The notes: a model not told the origin generated them from the letters alone. Positions 25,785 to 34,731 are shown, counted from the first letter of the stretch. The stretch: 64,000 bases of DNA from Papillibacter cinnamivorans DSM 12816 (GCF_900176335.1 NZ_FWXW01000002.1:248001-312000), one strand, 5' to 3'. A program made the numbers and translations.

Positions 25785-25900
25785 TTCCCGCAAAAATTCC
25801 CTCATTATCCCTCAAACACCCCCTCACGAAAATTGTAAGACAGCGCCGGATTTTGTCCGCCGCTGTCTTTCTTTCTGGAAAATTTGGGTGTAATATGGAA
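25785..25900 (+). repeat. Direct repeat copy B flanking pepT
   Basis: Second copy of the 24323-24440 element, with the same hairpin and T-rich tail about 100 bases after the pepT stop. Differences are scattered single bases. Confidence 0.8.
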
Positions 25901-26168
25901 ATATAATGGTTATTGTTTAGTTAAAATGCGAAGTTTGTTCAATAGGGAAAACACCTAATATTATCAGTATATTATCAATTGGAATCCGTTACTCTTGCCT
26001 CTGGTTATTAGAATCGTTGAAAAATTGTTCAATACAATCAAATAATAAATGCTATTATGAGATCGCTTTTATACCACAATTTGTAATCGGATATATGAGC
26101 AAAGCAAATTTAATTTTTTAAGTTTCCAAACTTTTCAAACGCAAAAAAGGAGAGGTCAATTTTTAAGG
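25901..26168. other. AT-rich intergenic stretch
   Basis: No gene or clear hairpin seen. The AT content rises sharply right after repeat copy B, and the stretch leads into two AT-rich unknown genes. A ribosome site AAGGAGAGG lies at about 26147-26155. Confidence 0.5.
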
Positions 26169-26777
26169 GTGAAACAGATGATTAAAATTACTCATAAAAA
26201 AATAAAGGAAATAATGAAGCAGTTTCAATTTCCTATTTCAAAGATTGAAGATATGCAGGCAATCGACGTTTATCATACTCACAATTGGGACCATATTATT
26301 AAGCATTGGGATGAAGATTCAAAACGGAACGAAAACCCTGCTTTAAGAGAATTTTATTTTGATTTGCAGGACATGCTGGAATTTTTATCAGACTATCTAA
26401 GTACTCTAACATATAAAGAAGCTATATTTGCTTCTTTATATGGTGGACGTTTTGTTGGAATACCGTATACTAAAGAATTCATACCTTGTGTCGATGAACT
26501 GACAAAATGGCTACATGCAAACAATATGCGAATAAACTCATCTGCCGGATTACTTGTAACAAAAAAGGAATTGTTAGATTGCATTGGTATGATTTCTGAA
26601 TGCGGCTTCATGGGAATGACAAGGTTATTCATTTTAATCCCCGAGTCAGGTGTTGCAATCACTGCCCATCACCATATGAATTATTTAATCTATACTAATG
26701 ATTTTAATAAGCAACGGTTAATCATTAAAAAAATCATCGATATGCAAAATACTATCGATGTTTATTTTTCCAAATAA
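26169..26777 (+). CDS. Hypothetical AT-rich gene, 202 aa
   Basis: Unrecognised. GTG at 26169 or ATG at 26178 (after AAGGG) may start it. The protein is soluble, rich in Lys, Ile, Asn and aromatic residues, with no signal peptide and no membrane helix. It has His-rich points (VYHTHNWDHIIKHWDED and AITAHHHMNY) that could bind metal, but no known motif. Base composition is far below that of the surrounding genome, a sign of horizontal transfer. The next gene downstream has the same bias and may travel with it. Confidence 0.75.
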   Translation: MKQMIKITHKKIKEIMKQFQFPISKIEDMQAIDVYHTHNWDHIIKHWDEDSKRNENPALREFYFDLQDMLEFLSDYLSTLTYKEAIFASLYGGRFVGIPYTKEFIPCVDELTKWLHANNMRINSSAGLLVTKKELLDCIGMISECGFMGMTRLFILIPESGVAITAHHHMNYLIYTNDFNKQRLIIKKIIDMQNTIDVYFSK

Positions 26778-26872
26778 AATTAATAGGAAGGTCTATTGGT
26801 CGTCGATGGTTTCCGTTATGTGTATATATAATAAGTTCTGGTCGCCAACAATCCATAACCTGGGAGGCTGAA

Positions 26873-27199
26873 ATGAGAAATTACAAAATTATATATTATG
26901 TTGGCGAATCAATAGGCTTAGAGACTATAGTAAATAAAGGTGTCTTGACTGAAGAAAATGAGAAAGCATATATAATTTCAAAAACAGAACGGATTCCTTT
27001 AAATGCGATCTATAGTTGTGAATTAATTAAGCTGAGTGGCCTCGGTACAATGATTAAAGTAGTGAATGATCCCAAAACAATATTTCTTGCAGCTTACAGA
27101 ATATTTTTAAACATAGGTGCGGGCTTTGTTATAGCTAATTATTTTGGTACGATAAATGTTAAAAGGCACTTGGATGCTATTTGCAAACGCACAAGCTGA
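26873..27199 (+). CDS. Hypothetical AT-rich gene, 108 aa, one possible membrane segment
   Basis: Unrecognised. ATG start behind GGGAGG. The first 60 residues look like a small beta-rich domain (YKIIYYVGE, KAYIISKTERIPLNAIYSCELIKL). Residues about 70-92 (IFLAAYRIFLNIGAGFVIANYF) are hydrophobic and may cross or touch the membrane. It shares the AT-rich composition of the gene 95 bases upstream and ends at a strong terminator. A PH-like or membrane-associated fold is possible; no function is assigned. Confidence 0.7.
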   Translation: MRNYKIIYYVGESIGLETIVNKGVLTEENEKAYIISKTERIPLNAIYSCELIKLSGLGTMIKVVNDPKTIFLAAYRIFLNIGAGFVIANYFGTINVKRHLDAICKRTS

Positions 27200-27220
27200 T
27201 AACTATTTTGATATTACATA

Positions 27221-27254
27221 ACAGGAAGGCCTCCCCGCTGGGAGGCCTTCCTGT
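27221..27254. terminator. Bidirectional terminator
   Basis: Perfect 14-bp stem (27221-27234 with 27241-27254) with a 6-base loop, between the convergent hypothetical gene and pepV. Confidence 0.8.
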
Positions 27255-27274
27255 ATGTATTCCCTATTAACCCC

Positions 27275-28678
27275 TCACCCGCACAGGCTCACGATCGCCC
27301 GGGCGAAAATCTTCGCCGAGGTGACCAGATCCTCCGCGATGGAGAACTCATCCGCGCCGTGCATGTTGGTGTCGATCCCGGGCATCACGCATCCGCAGGC
27401 GACGCCGCCTGGGATCCCGTGGACGTAAGTGCCGCCGCCTGTGGAAAGGCATTCTCCTTTACATCCGGTGAACTCCTCGTAGGCCGCCAGCAGTGCCCGG
27501 ATCAGGGGAGAGTCCGGCGGCGTGTGGTGCGGCTCCATAACGCTCTTGGCCCCGATCTCCATCCCGGCGCCCGCGAATTTCCGCTGCATTCCCCGGATCA
27601 GCGCCACCCCGTCGGCGCAAAGGGGCGTCCTGCTGTCGAACTCCCCTTCCAGCCCCTCTTCCCCGAAGTGGAAGAGGCTGAAATTCGCGGTGAGCTCCCC
27701 GGAAACTTCGTCCGCCGCGGCGATTCCCGCGGCCCGGCCCAGCCCGTCCCCGTGGGGGAACATGGCGTTCACCGTCCTCAGCCTCTCAAGGCCCGTGGAG
27801 GGTGCGAAGGGCATAAGCAGCAGCGCGTGGATCAGGGCGGTGACGGCGTTATTTCCCTTTTCCGGCGTGGAAGCGTGGGCTCCCGCCCCGTGGGCGAAAA
27901 TACGCACGCCCTGCGGCGTCTCCTCCAGGGTGAATTTCGCCCCCGTCTCCGCCTCCGCTCTGGCGCAGCAGCTCCGCGCCTCGTCGATGCTCAGCCCCTC
28001 CGTCAGCGCTTCCGCCTCCGGCGGCACCACGTTGAGCCGGTATCCTCCCTGTATGGAAACGATCCGGGGCAGGGCCCCGTCCTTCGGCCAGGAGGCCCGG
28101 AAAGCGCCGTTCAGCCGCCCCTTCTCGGTGTTGATCACGGGAAAATCAGAGTCCGGGGTAAAGACCATGGGAGGCGGCGCCTCCTTCCGAAAATAATAGG
28201 CGATGTCGCTGCTCCCGCTCTCCTCGTCGGTCCCCAAAATCAGCCGTACGTTGTATTGAAGCGGGATTCCCAGCTCCCGCACCGCCCGCATGGCGTACAG
28301 GGCCGCGACCGCGGGCCCCTTGTCGTCGCTGACGCCCCGGCCGTAAAGCTTCCCGTCCTTGAAAACGGGGTGGAAGGGCTCGCAGACGGTCCATCCCGTC
28401 CCCTCCCCCACCACGTCCAGGTGCGCGAGGATCCCCAGCTTCGTCTCTTTGCCGTTCAGGTCCGCGGTACCCACGTAGTTTTCGTGGTTTTTTGCCGCGA
28501 ACCCGTAACCCTCCGCCATGGAGAGCGCCAGGGCCAGCGCCTTCGCCGGTCCCTCGCCGAAGGGCATCCCCGGCTCCGCCTCCCCCCGTACGCTGGGGAT
28601 TTCCACTAAGCGCTTGATATCCTCGAAAAGCTCATCCCTGTGGGCTTCAAAATAGTCGTCGATTTCCTTTCTGTACAT
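27275..28678 (-). CDS. pepV: M20-family dipeptidase (PepV/Sapep type)
   Basis: A 467-residue zinc peptidase. Metal-site motifs are LAHLDVVGEG, GRGVSDDKGP, LGTDEESGSSD and FTPDSDFPV, and the final His lies in GGGTYVHGIPGG. The long lid domain inserted between the halves (about 190-330) is typical of PepV. It splits dipeptides, including those with N-terminal beta-alanine or D-residues in some relatives. It lies 58 bases after a methyltransferase gene on the same strand. Confidence 0.92.
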   Translation of the reverse strand: MYRKEIDDYFEAHRDELFEDIKRLVEIPSVRGEAEPGMPFGEGPAKALALALSMAEGYGFAAKNHENYVGTADLNGKETKLGILAHLDVVGEGTGWTVCEPFHPVFKDGKLYGRGVSDDKGPAVAALYAMRAVRELGIPLQYNVRLILGTDEESGSSDIAYYFRKEAPPPMVFTPDSDFPVINTEKGRLNGAFRASWPKDGALPRIVSIQGGYRLNVVPPEAEALTEGLSIDEARSCCARAEAETGAKFTLEETPQGVRIFAHGAGAHASTPEKGNNAVTALIHALLLMPFAPSTGLERLRTVNAMFPHGDGLGRAAGIAAADEVSGELTANFSLFHFGEEGLEGEFDSRTPLCADGVALIRGMQRKFAGAGMEIGAKSVMEPHHTPPDSPLIRALLAAYEEFTGCKGECLSTGGGTYVHGIPGGVACGCVMPGIDTNMHGADEFSIAEDLVTSAKIFARAIVSLCG

Positions 28679-28736
28679 CCGAAAGCTCCTTCCGCCGCTA
28701 AATCTGTGAGTATACCGTTCCTTACCCCCGGCCCCT

Positions 28737-29489
28737 TCAGTCCGGGAACCGGCCCGTGGTCACCAGGGTCATGTATCTGAGCTCGATCCTGCCGTCCTTC
28801 TGGAATCGGTCGAACAGCTCCCCCATCTCCGCCACATAGGTTTCAAACAGGCTCTCCCCCTCCTTGGGGACATAGGAGATGGAAAGGCACTGGCCGATAA
28901 ACTCCGCCCGGGTCAGCCATTGGGTGTTGTCGAACCGGGTCTTTTCAAAGTTCCCGCCGAAAAACTCCCTCCTCTGGGCGTCGAAATCCTCGGCGTCGTT
29001 TCGGATCATGGCCTCGTCCCGGTACTTGCCGTTTCGCTTTTTATACTCTGATGCAAACTCCCCGTCGTCCCGGAGGATGTTCCAGAGGATAATGACCGGC
29101 CCGCCGGGTTTTAGGATCCGTTTGAATTCCGCCCGGCATTTCGGTTTGTCGAACCAGTGGAAGGCCTGGGCGGCCGTAATGGCGTCCACGCTCCCGGCGT
29201 CAAGCCCAGTCTCCTCCGCCCTCGCCTGGACGTATTCCACGTTATTATCTCCCGCGCAGTAGGCCCGGCAGGCATTCAGCATGTCCCCGTTGGGCTCCAC
29301 GGCTAAGACCCGGCAGCCGCATTGGGCCAGCACATGGGTAAAAAGCCCCGTCCCCGCGCCGATGTCCGCCGCGGTGGAACCCGGGCCGATCCCCAGAGAG
29401 CGGATATATTCTACAGCCGCCTCCGGATAGGACGGGCGAAAGCGCGCGTACCCCTCCGCCTTGCCGCTGAATCTCGTGGTGGAATCCAT
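28737..29489 (-). CDS. Class I SAM-dependent methyltransferase
   Basis: A 250-residue cytosolic enzyme. It opens with TTRFSGKAEGYARFRPSYP and contains motif I AADIGAGTGLFTHVL (about 39-53), VEPNGDM, VDAITAAQAFHWFD and ILKPGGPVIILWN, the pattern of the UbiE/Methyltransf_11 small-molecule group. The substrate cannot be told from sequence. It is followed by pepV on the same strand and could share its transcript. Confidence 0.88.
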   Translation of the reverse strand: MDSTTRFSGKAEGYARFRPSYPEAAVEYIRSLGIGPGSTAADIGAGTGLFTHVLAQCGCRVLAVEPNGDMLNACRAYCAGDNNVEYVQARAEETGLDAGSVDAITAAQAFHWFDKPKCRAEFKRILKPGGPVIILWNILRDDGEFASEYKKRNGKYRDEAMIRNDAEDFDAQRREFFGGNFEKTRFDNTQWLTRAEFIGQCLSISYVPKEGESLFETYVAEMGELFDRFQKDGRIELRYMTLVTTGRFPD

Positions 29490-29550
29490 AAAATCCCTCC
29501 CCGCTTCGTCGTTACCCGTATATTATCTTCCGTTTTCAGGCAAAAAGCAA

Positions 29551-29587
29551 GGGCGCGCCGGAACCTGCAAAAATTCCGGGCGCCCCG
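29551..29587 (-). terminator. Terminator of the serpin gene
   Basis: GGGCGC (29551-29556) with GCGCCC (29580-29585) and inner CCGGAA (29558-29563) with TTCCGG (29574-29579); a T-rich tail follows on the minus strand. Confidence 0.8.
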
Positions 29588-29615
29588 CTCTGTTTGTTTC
29601 AGTCCTTCCCTTTCC

Positions 29616-30875
29616 TCAGGCCGCCGTATTGTCCATCACGCCGATGAAAACGGGAAGGTTGTTGGCAAGGTCCACCACCGCGTAGACAAAGGGCCGGTCG
29701 AAACGCAGCGTCACATAATCCATGGGCATCGACGTCCCCGACATTTCCACAATGGTGGCCGCCGCCGCCTCGGTCCCCTTTTCATCCACCTTGAGGACCG
29801 TCCTGTGCAGCACGGAGCCGACGTAGACGTTCCCCTGGGAAAGCTTCCCCATGGCCGAAAAGTCCGCTTTGTCCGGGTCGAAGGCCGTCACAAGCCCCAT
29901 GGCCTTCAGCGTATCGTTGAGGGTCAGGCCGCACTCCGCCTTGAATTTCGGCAGGCCCAGCAGCACGCTGGTGTCTTCCGCCGCCGCGATCAGGTTCCCG
30001 ATGGAGTCCCCGTCCAAAGACGCGGCGTAGTCGGAAGCGGAAGTTCCTTCTTCAGGCAGCAGCGCCAGAAAAGCCAGCTTCCCGTCGTCATAGGGAAGCA
30101 AAACCCCCGTTTCGTCCCCCGTGTCGATGTACTGCTCGCGGGAGATCCCCTTGGTCATGAAGGTCGCCGGCACCGCCGTCCCCTCCTCCGTGGTAAACTC
30201 CCCGTCGTAGTTGTCGTTGGGGTCGAACTCCGACTGCCACGTCGCCTTCAGATACAAGGCGTTGATGAGGAACATCACCGTTTCCGCGTCGATCTTGTCC
30301 AGCATTTTGGGGATGAGTCCCCCCGTTGCCTCCTCGATCCAGGCGTTCACCTCGTCCGCCGTCCCGGAGTCCCGGAAGCTCTTCTGAAACGCCGGGGCGC
30401 CGAAATAGTCCGCGTCCGTCTGCAAAAAAGCCTTTTCCGCGGCAAAGCCCTCGTCGTACCAGATGGAGTTCGCGATGCGCAGCACCGTGCTGCCCCCCGT
30501 GTCCCCGTATTGCTCCATGAGGGCCTTGCAGGCAAGGTCGATCTGCGTAAGGCTCAGCCCCTCCTGTCCGAGGACGGCTTCAAACTCCTTTAACATGTCT
30601 CCCGAGGCCCCGTTTGCCGTGAGCGCCAGGGCAAGGAGCACCGACGTAGGGGAAACCAGCGTGTTCTCCTCCCCGGAGACCAGGCTCTGCCGGAAAAGCT
30701 CCATGGAAAACGACCGTAGGGAATCCAGTGCCTCGTCCGTGAGCGCCCCCTCCGTGTTTACGGAATTGGCGGTATACCCCGCCGTGAGATCTGCCGCCTT
30801 TGCCTGGATACAGCCCGTAAAGCTGCCGAATAATAATCCTATGCAGATAAGACCGGCCAATACTCTTCTTTTCAT
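29616..30875 (-). CDS. Serpin-family protease inhibitor, lipoprotein
   Basis: A 419-residue serpin. The N-terminus is a lipoprotein signal with C22 in SFTGC, so the inhibitor is probably anchored on the outer face of the membrane. Serpin motifs follow: NTLVSPTSVLLALALTANGA, ANSIWYDEGF, INALYLKATWQSEF, and the hinge KVDEKGTEAAAATIVEM, whose run of small residues is the mark of an inhibitory (loop-inserting) serpin. The reactive loop ends near MSGTSMP before FDRPFVYAVVD. It is divergent from a two-component system. A role against host or competitor proteases is inference. Confidence 0.93.
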   Translation of the reverse strand: MKRRVLAGLICIGLLFGSFTGCIQAKAADLTAGYTANSVNTEGALTDEALDSLRSFSMELFRQSLVSGEENTLVSPTSVLLALALTANGASGDMLKEFEAVLGQEGLSLTQIDLACKALMEQYGDTGGSTVLRIANSIWYDEGFAAEKAFLQTDADYFGAPAFQKSFRDSGTADEVNAWIEEATGGLIPKMLDKIDAETVMFLINALYLKATWQSEFDPNDNYDGEFTTEEGTAVPATFMTKGISREQYIDTGDETGVLLPYDDGKLAFLALLPEEGTSASDYAASLDGDSIGNLIAAAEDTSVLLGLPKFKAECGLTLNDTLKAMGLVTAFDPDKADFSAMGKLSQGNVYVGSVLHRTVLKVDEKGTEAAAATIVEMSGTSMPMDYVTLRFDRPFVYAVVDLANNLPVFIGVMDNTAA

Positions 30876-31023
30876 TCTCTATCGCCTCTCTTTCCGGGTC
30901 TTTACCGCTATAGACGTTAAGGGGCGGGTTTGGTTCCCCATGCCTCTCCTGGAAGACTGTTCCTCGCCTTCCCGGTACTCCTGCGGAGCTCCCCGGCAGT
31001 TCCCGGCGCAGGAATCCTATTTC

Positions 31024-31063
31024 TTAAAGAATCCTTAATCATTTTAACCCTTTGGTTTTAATC
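31024..31063. promoter_or_regulatory. Candidate PhoP/OmpR-type half-sites in the serpin-regulator gap
   Basis: TTAAAG (31024) and TTAATC (31035) are 11 bases apart; TTAACC (31044) and TTAATC (31058) follow with less regular spacing. Direct TTAA-type repeats about one helical turn apart are the usual target of this regulator family. They lie between the divergent serpin and response-regulator genes (30876-31197), a gap without any gene. Confidence 0.35.
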
Positions 31064-31197
31064 TTTTTCTGTTATCCTAGGAAAGGATTCCCCGGGAAGG
31101 GCTGATAGTCCGCCGGGAATATGGTATGATAAGGTTGCCGGGACAAACTCCGGCGCCTCCCCCGCCGGCGGGTTTTGCGGGGGGAAAGGAGCGGGCC

Positions 31198-31893
31198 ATG
31201 CATAATATCCTCATCTGCGACGACGACCGGGACATTGTCTCAGCCCTGAGTATTTATCTCACGGGGGAGGGATACGGCGTCTATGCCGCCTACAACGGGC
31301 GGGAAGCCCTGGATGTGGTGCGGAAAAATGAGATTCACCTCATCCTCATGGACGTCATGATGCCCCAGCTGGACGGGATCCGGGCCACGGCGAAGCTCCG
31401 GGAGGACTGCAACGTGCCCATCATCCTCCTCACCGCCAAGGGCGAGGATACCGACAAGGTCCTGGGCCTGAACATCGGCGCGGACGACTATATCACAAAA
31501 CCCTTCAACCCCCTGGAGGTCATCGCCCGGGTCAAGTCCCAGCTGCGCCGGTACACCAATCTGGGCGGCATGCCCCGGAAAGACTCCTTCCTGTCCTCGG
31601 GCGGCGTCGTCATGGACGACGAGGCCAAGACCGTGACGGTGGACGGAGAACCCGTCTCCCTCACCCCCCTGGAATACAGCATCCTGCATCTCCTGCTGTC
31701 CAACAAGGGGAAGGTCTTTTCCACCGCTCAGATTTACGAGCAGGTCTGGAACGACCCCTCTCTCGGCTGCGAGAACACCGTGGCGGTGCATATCCGCCAT
31801 CTCAGGGAAAAGATCGAAATCAGTCCCGCCGAACCCCGCTATCTCAAGGTGGTCTGGGGCCTGGGCTATAAAATGGAGAAACTGGACGCATGA
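31198..31893 (+). CDS. OmpR-family response regulator (VanR/PhoP-like)
   Basis: 231 residues, starting at ATG 31198 behind AAAGGAG; the frame upstream to 31126 is not used. Receiver domain with D8-D9-D10, phospho-acceptor D52 (LMDVMMP), T in ILLTAKG and K in ITKPFNP. The winged helix spans about 130-231, with TPLEYSILHLLL and VWGLGYKME at the end. Its last codons overlap the start of the kinase gene by 4 bases (ATGA), so the two are co-translated partners. Confidence 0.95.
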   Translation: MHNILICDDDRDIVSALSIYLTGEGYGVYAAYNGREALDVVRKNEIHLILMDVMMPQLDGIRATAKLREDCNVPIILLTAKGEDTDKVLGLNIGADDYITKPFNPLEVIARVKSQLRRYTNLGGMPRKDSFLSSGGVVMDDEAKTVTVDGEPVSLTPLEYSILHLLLSNKGKVFSTAQIYEQVWNDPSLGCENTVAVHIRHLREKIEISPAEPRYLKVVWGLGYKMEKLDA

Positions 31894-33728
31894 ACAGACT
31901 GAAAGAGAGCCTGGCGGCAAAGATCGTCGCCTATTTCCTGCTGGTTGCCTTCGCCTGCGCCTTTGCCGTTTCGGCGGGGTACCTTGTGATCTGCGCCGAC
32001 GCCGGATACCTTGGGACAGATTATTTCCACTCCGGCAGCTTTAAAAATTCCCTGCAGAGCGATTATTACAGCCTTTTAAATGCCGTTTCCCAATATGAGG
32101 ATTCCGCCCAGTCCGACGCTTACCTGGAGACCTCCGCCCAGCTTCCCGGTTACTTCGCGCCGGGGGCATATACGAATTTTCTTTATCAGGTGGAGCATGA
32201 GGGCGTCGTGGTCTTTACGAATTACTCGGGAGAGGATTTCCGCTCCGCCGTGGCGGATGTTAACACCGGCGTGTATTCCACCACCTCCTCCGAATACTAC
32301 ATCACTTACGGGGTGGACGCCTCTCTTTCCGCCAAGGACGAATACCTGGCCGGGTCCCAGCAGTTCGACCGGTATTACCGCTATGTGCCCCTGGCCGTTG
32401 TCGCTGCCGCCGTCTCTCTCGTCCTGGGCATCGCCGTCTTCGTTTTTTCCCTTTCCGCCGCGGGCCGCCGGAGGGGAACCGCAGAAATACGCCTGAACGT
32501 CCTTGACAGGATACCCTTCGATCTTCTGTGCCTCGGCATGGTCCTTCTTTTTTCCCTCGCCGTCTCCGTTACAGACTCCCTGAGCTATTACCTCAGCAGC
32601 GCGAATCTTCCGTATTTGCTCGTTCCCTTTGTTTTCTACGGAACCGCGCTCTTTCTCTTCTTCGTCACCCTCGCCAAACGCGTAAAGGCGGGCACCCTGA
32701 TCCGCGACACCCTCATCGCCCTGCTGATCCGGGGCATAGCGGCGCTCCTGCGCAATATCGGGCTTTTGTGGAAGCTGGTGCTCCTGTTCATTTTATATGC
32801 CCTTTTAAGTGTTCTTTTTTTCAATTCTCCCCTGCTGTATCTCTCCCTTCAGGTGCTGGCCCTTATTCTCCTGTGCTGGTGGGGAGTGCAGGCAGCCTCG
32901 CTGTTAAAGGGCGCCCGGCGGATCGCGGAGGGAGACCTGGACTATAAGATCGAGAACCGGCGCATGTTCTGGAATCTGAAAAAGCTGGCGGACTATCTCA
33001 ACAATGTCGGCCAAGGCATGAGCCGGGCGGTCTCCGCCCAGCTGAAAAGCGAGCGTTTCCGCGCCGAACTCATCACCAACGTGTCCCACGATCTGAAAAC
33101 CCCCCTCACCTCCATCATCAATTACATCGACCTTCTCAAAAAAGAACCAGCGGATAATCCTAAAATCGCCGAATATGTGGAGGTCCTGGACCGCAAGTCC
33201 CAGTGGCTCAAAAAGCTCACCGAGGACCTGGTGGAGGCCTCCAAGGCCAGCACCGGCAATATTTCCATCCGCCGGGAGAAAATCGACGTAACGGAGCTTC
33301 TGCGCCAGGCGATGGGCGAGTTTTCCGAAAAGCTGGAGGGCAGGAGCCTGGAGGTGGTTGCGGACATCCCTGAAACGCCCCTGTCCGTCAGCGCCGACGG
33401 CCGCTACCTCTGGCGCATCATCGACAATATCTTCTCCAACGTCTGTAAATACGCGCTTCCCGGCACCCGGGTTTATCTGGACGCCCGGGAGGAAGATTCC
33501 GCCGTTGTCTTTTCCGTCAAAAACATCTCCGCCGCCCGCCTGAACATCGACCCGGAGGAACTGCTGGAACGCTTTGTCCGGGGAGACGAATCCCGGACCA
33601 CCGAGGGCAGCGGCCTGGGACTCGCCATCGCCCGGGATCTCACCCAGCTTCAGGGCGGCTCCTTTTCCCTGAATATTGACGGGGATCTGTTCAAGGCCAC
33701 CGTCTCCTTCCCCGCCCTGAAAGGCTGA
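31890..33728 (+). CDS. Sensor histidine kinase with extra membrane domain
   Basis: 612 residues. TM1 at about 11-34, an extracellular domain (about 40-160), TM2 at about 165-190, then an unusual second membrane section of about four helices (210-335) before a HAMP-like linker (AEGDLDYKIENR). The dimerisation helix carries the phospho-His H400 in NVSHDLKTPLTS, followed by the ATPase domain with a partly conserved N box (DNIFSNVCKYA) and G boxes (EGSGLGLAIA). The five or more internal helices are longer than in PhoR/WalK kinases and resemble kinases that sense membrane or cell-wall stress. It is partnered with the overlapping upstream regulator. Confidence 0.93.
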   Translation: MNRLKESLAAKIVAYFLLVAFACAFAVSAGYLVICADAGYLGTDYFHSGSFKNSLQSDYYSLLNAVSQYEDSAQSDAYLETSAQLPGYFAPGAYTNFLYQVEHEGVVVFTNYSGEDFRSAVADVNTGVYSTTSSEYYITYGVDASLSAKDEYLAGSQQFDRYYRYVPLAVVAAAVSLVLGIAVFVFSLSAAGRRRGTAEIRLNVLDRIPFDLLCLGMVLLFSLAVSVTDSLSYYLSSANLPYLLVPFVFYGTALFLFFVTLAKRVKAGTLIRDTLIALLIRGIAALLRNIGLLWKLVLLFILYALLSVLFFNSPLLYLSLQVLALILLCWWGVQAASLLKGARRIAEGDLDYKIENRRMFWNLKKLADYLNNVGQGMSRAVSAQLKSERFRAELITNVSHDLKTPLTSIINYIDLLKKEPADNPKIAEYVEVLDRKSQWLKKLTEDLVEASKASTGNISIRREKIDVTELLRQAMGEFSEKLEGRSLEVVADIPETPLSVSADGRYLWRIIDNIFSNVCKYALPGTRVYLDAREEDSAVVFSVKNISAARLNIDPEELLERFVRGDESRTTEGSGLGLAIARDLTQLQGGSFSLNIDGDLFKATVSFPALKG

Positions 33729-33749
33729 CGTTCCCTTTGCCTGTTTTCT

Positions 33750-33792
33750 CCCCTCCGTATCCCGGTCCTCCGTCCGGGATGCGGAGGGGTTT
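33750..33792 (+). terminator. Terminator of the two-component operon
   Basis: A 16-bp stem with one G-U pair (33750-33765 with 33774-33789) followed by TTTC; about 20 bases after the kinase stop. Confidence 0.7.
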
Positions 33793-33847
33793 CGGGTCAT
33801 TCTTGCCGATATTTCACGGATTATTAAGGAATATGGTTGACGCTCAT

Positions 33848-33980
33848 GGTATAATAACCGCAAAGTGGCCATTATACCGAGCCTCATGGCGCGTCTGCTC
33901 TCTTTAAAAGCGCGGGACGCGCCGCAGGCGTATTATAGCGGGCTGAAAATCATGGTATAATACCATAAAGCAGGTATAAT
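33848..33980. repeat. Cluster of GGTATAAT octamers
   Basis: GGTATAAT occurs at 33848, 33954 and 33973, and inverted (ATTATACC) at 33871. Two copies are preceded by CAT. None has a well-spaced -35 box, so they are not simply three promoters. This lies in the 355-base gap before dedA, which holds no gene. Confidence 0.55.
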
Positions 33981-34083
33981 TTCCGCTGCGCGCCGTCCGG
34001 CGCGTCAAAAAATGATTCGTTGAAGCAGGCGGGGCAGCCCGGACGAATTCCCCTTCCCCACCCTAAAAAAAGGAGCACTGGTA

Positions 34084-34707
34084 ATGCAGGCTTGGATCGT
34101 CAGCGTCATGGAGCAGTTCGGATACCTGGGTGTATTCTTCATGATCGCCCTGGAAAACATTTTTCCCCCCATTCCCTCCGAGCTGATCCTCTCCTTCGGC
34201 GGTTTCATGACCACCCGGACAAGCCTTTCCCTACCCGGCGTCATCGTAAGCGCGACGGCCGGAAGCGTTTTCGGTGCCGCCGTGCTCTACCGGATCGGCC
34301 TCTTCCTGGGCGGAAGCAAAGTCCGCGAACTCGTACGCCGGCGGGGAAAATTGCTGAAAATCACCGTTGCCGATATGAGGCGGGCCGTGGCCTGGTATGA
34401 AAAATACGAATATAAGGCGGTCTTTTTCTGCCGGATGGTCCCCGTCCTGCGCAGCATCATCTCCATTCCGGCGGGCATGGCCAAAATGCCTTTTCTCCCT
34501 TTTCTCGCCCTCACCGCCGTTGGCTCTTTGATCTGGAACACCGTTCTGGTCTGGGCCGGCTCCCTCCTGGGAGACAACTGGCAGGGGATCACCTTATATG
34601 TGGAAAAGTACTCTTTGTTCTTTTATATCCTCCTGGGCGCGGGCGTCGCGGTTTTCATCGTCCTGTGGCTGCGAAAACGCGTCTTTCGGAAGAACCCCTC
34701 CAAATAG
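34084..34707 (+). CDS. DedA-family membrane protein
   Basis: 207 residues; ATG with AAAGGAG upstream. The family signatures are ENIFPPIPSELILSFGGF near the N-terminus (with the conserved acidic Glu and Pro pair) and FFCRMVPVLRSIISIPAGMAKM (the RxxPxxR-like segment). Four to five hydrophobic segments are present, one at the very C-terminus followed by a basic tail. DedA proteins act as lipid flippases/scramblases, for example for undecaprenyl phosphate recycling; which lipid this one handles is not visible. Confidence 0.9.
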   Translation: MQAWIVSVMEQFGYLGVFFMIALENIFPPIPSELILSFGGFMTTRTSLSLPGVIVSATAGSVFGAAVLYRIGLFLGGSKVRELVRRRGKLLKITVADMRRAVAWYEKYEYKAVFFCRMVPVLRSIISIPAGMAKMPFLPFLALTAVGSLIWNTVLVWAGSLLGDNWQGITLYVEKYSLFFYILLGAGVAVFIVLWLRKRVFRKNPSK

Positions 34708-34714
34708 TGCCCGG

Positions 34715-34731
34715 CGGCAAAGCCGTTTTTT
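34715..34731 (+). terminator. Short terminator of dedA
   Basis: CGGC-AAA-GCCG followed by six T, 8 bases after the stop. Confidence 0.6.
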
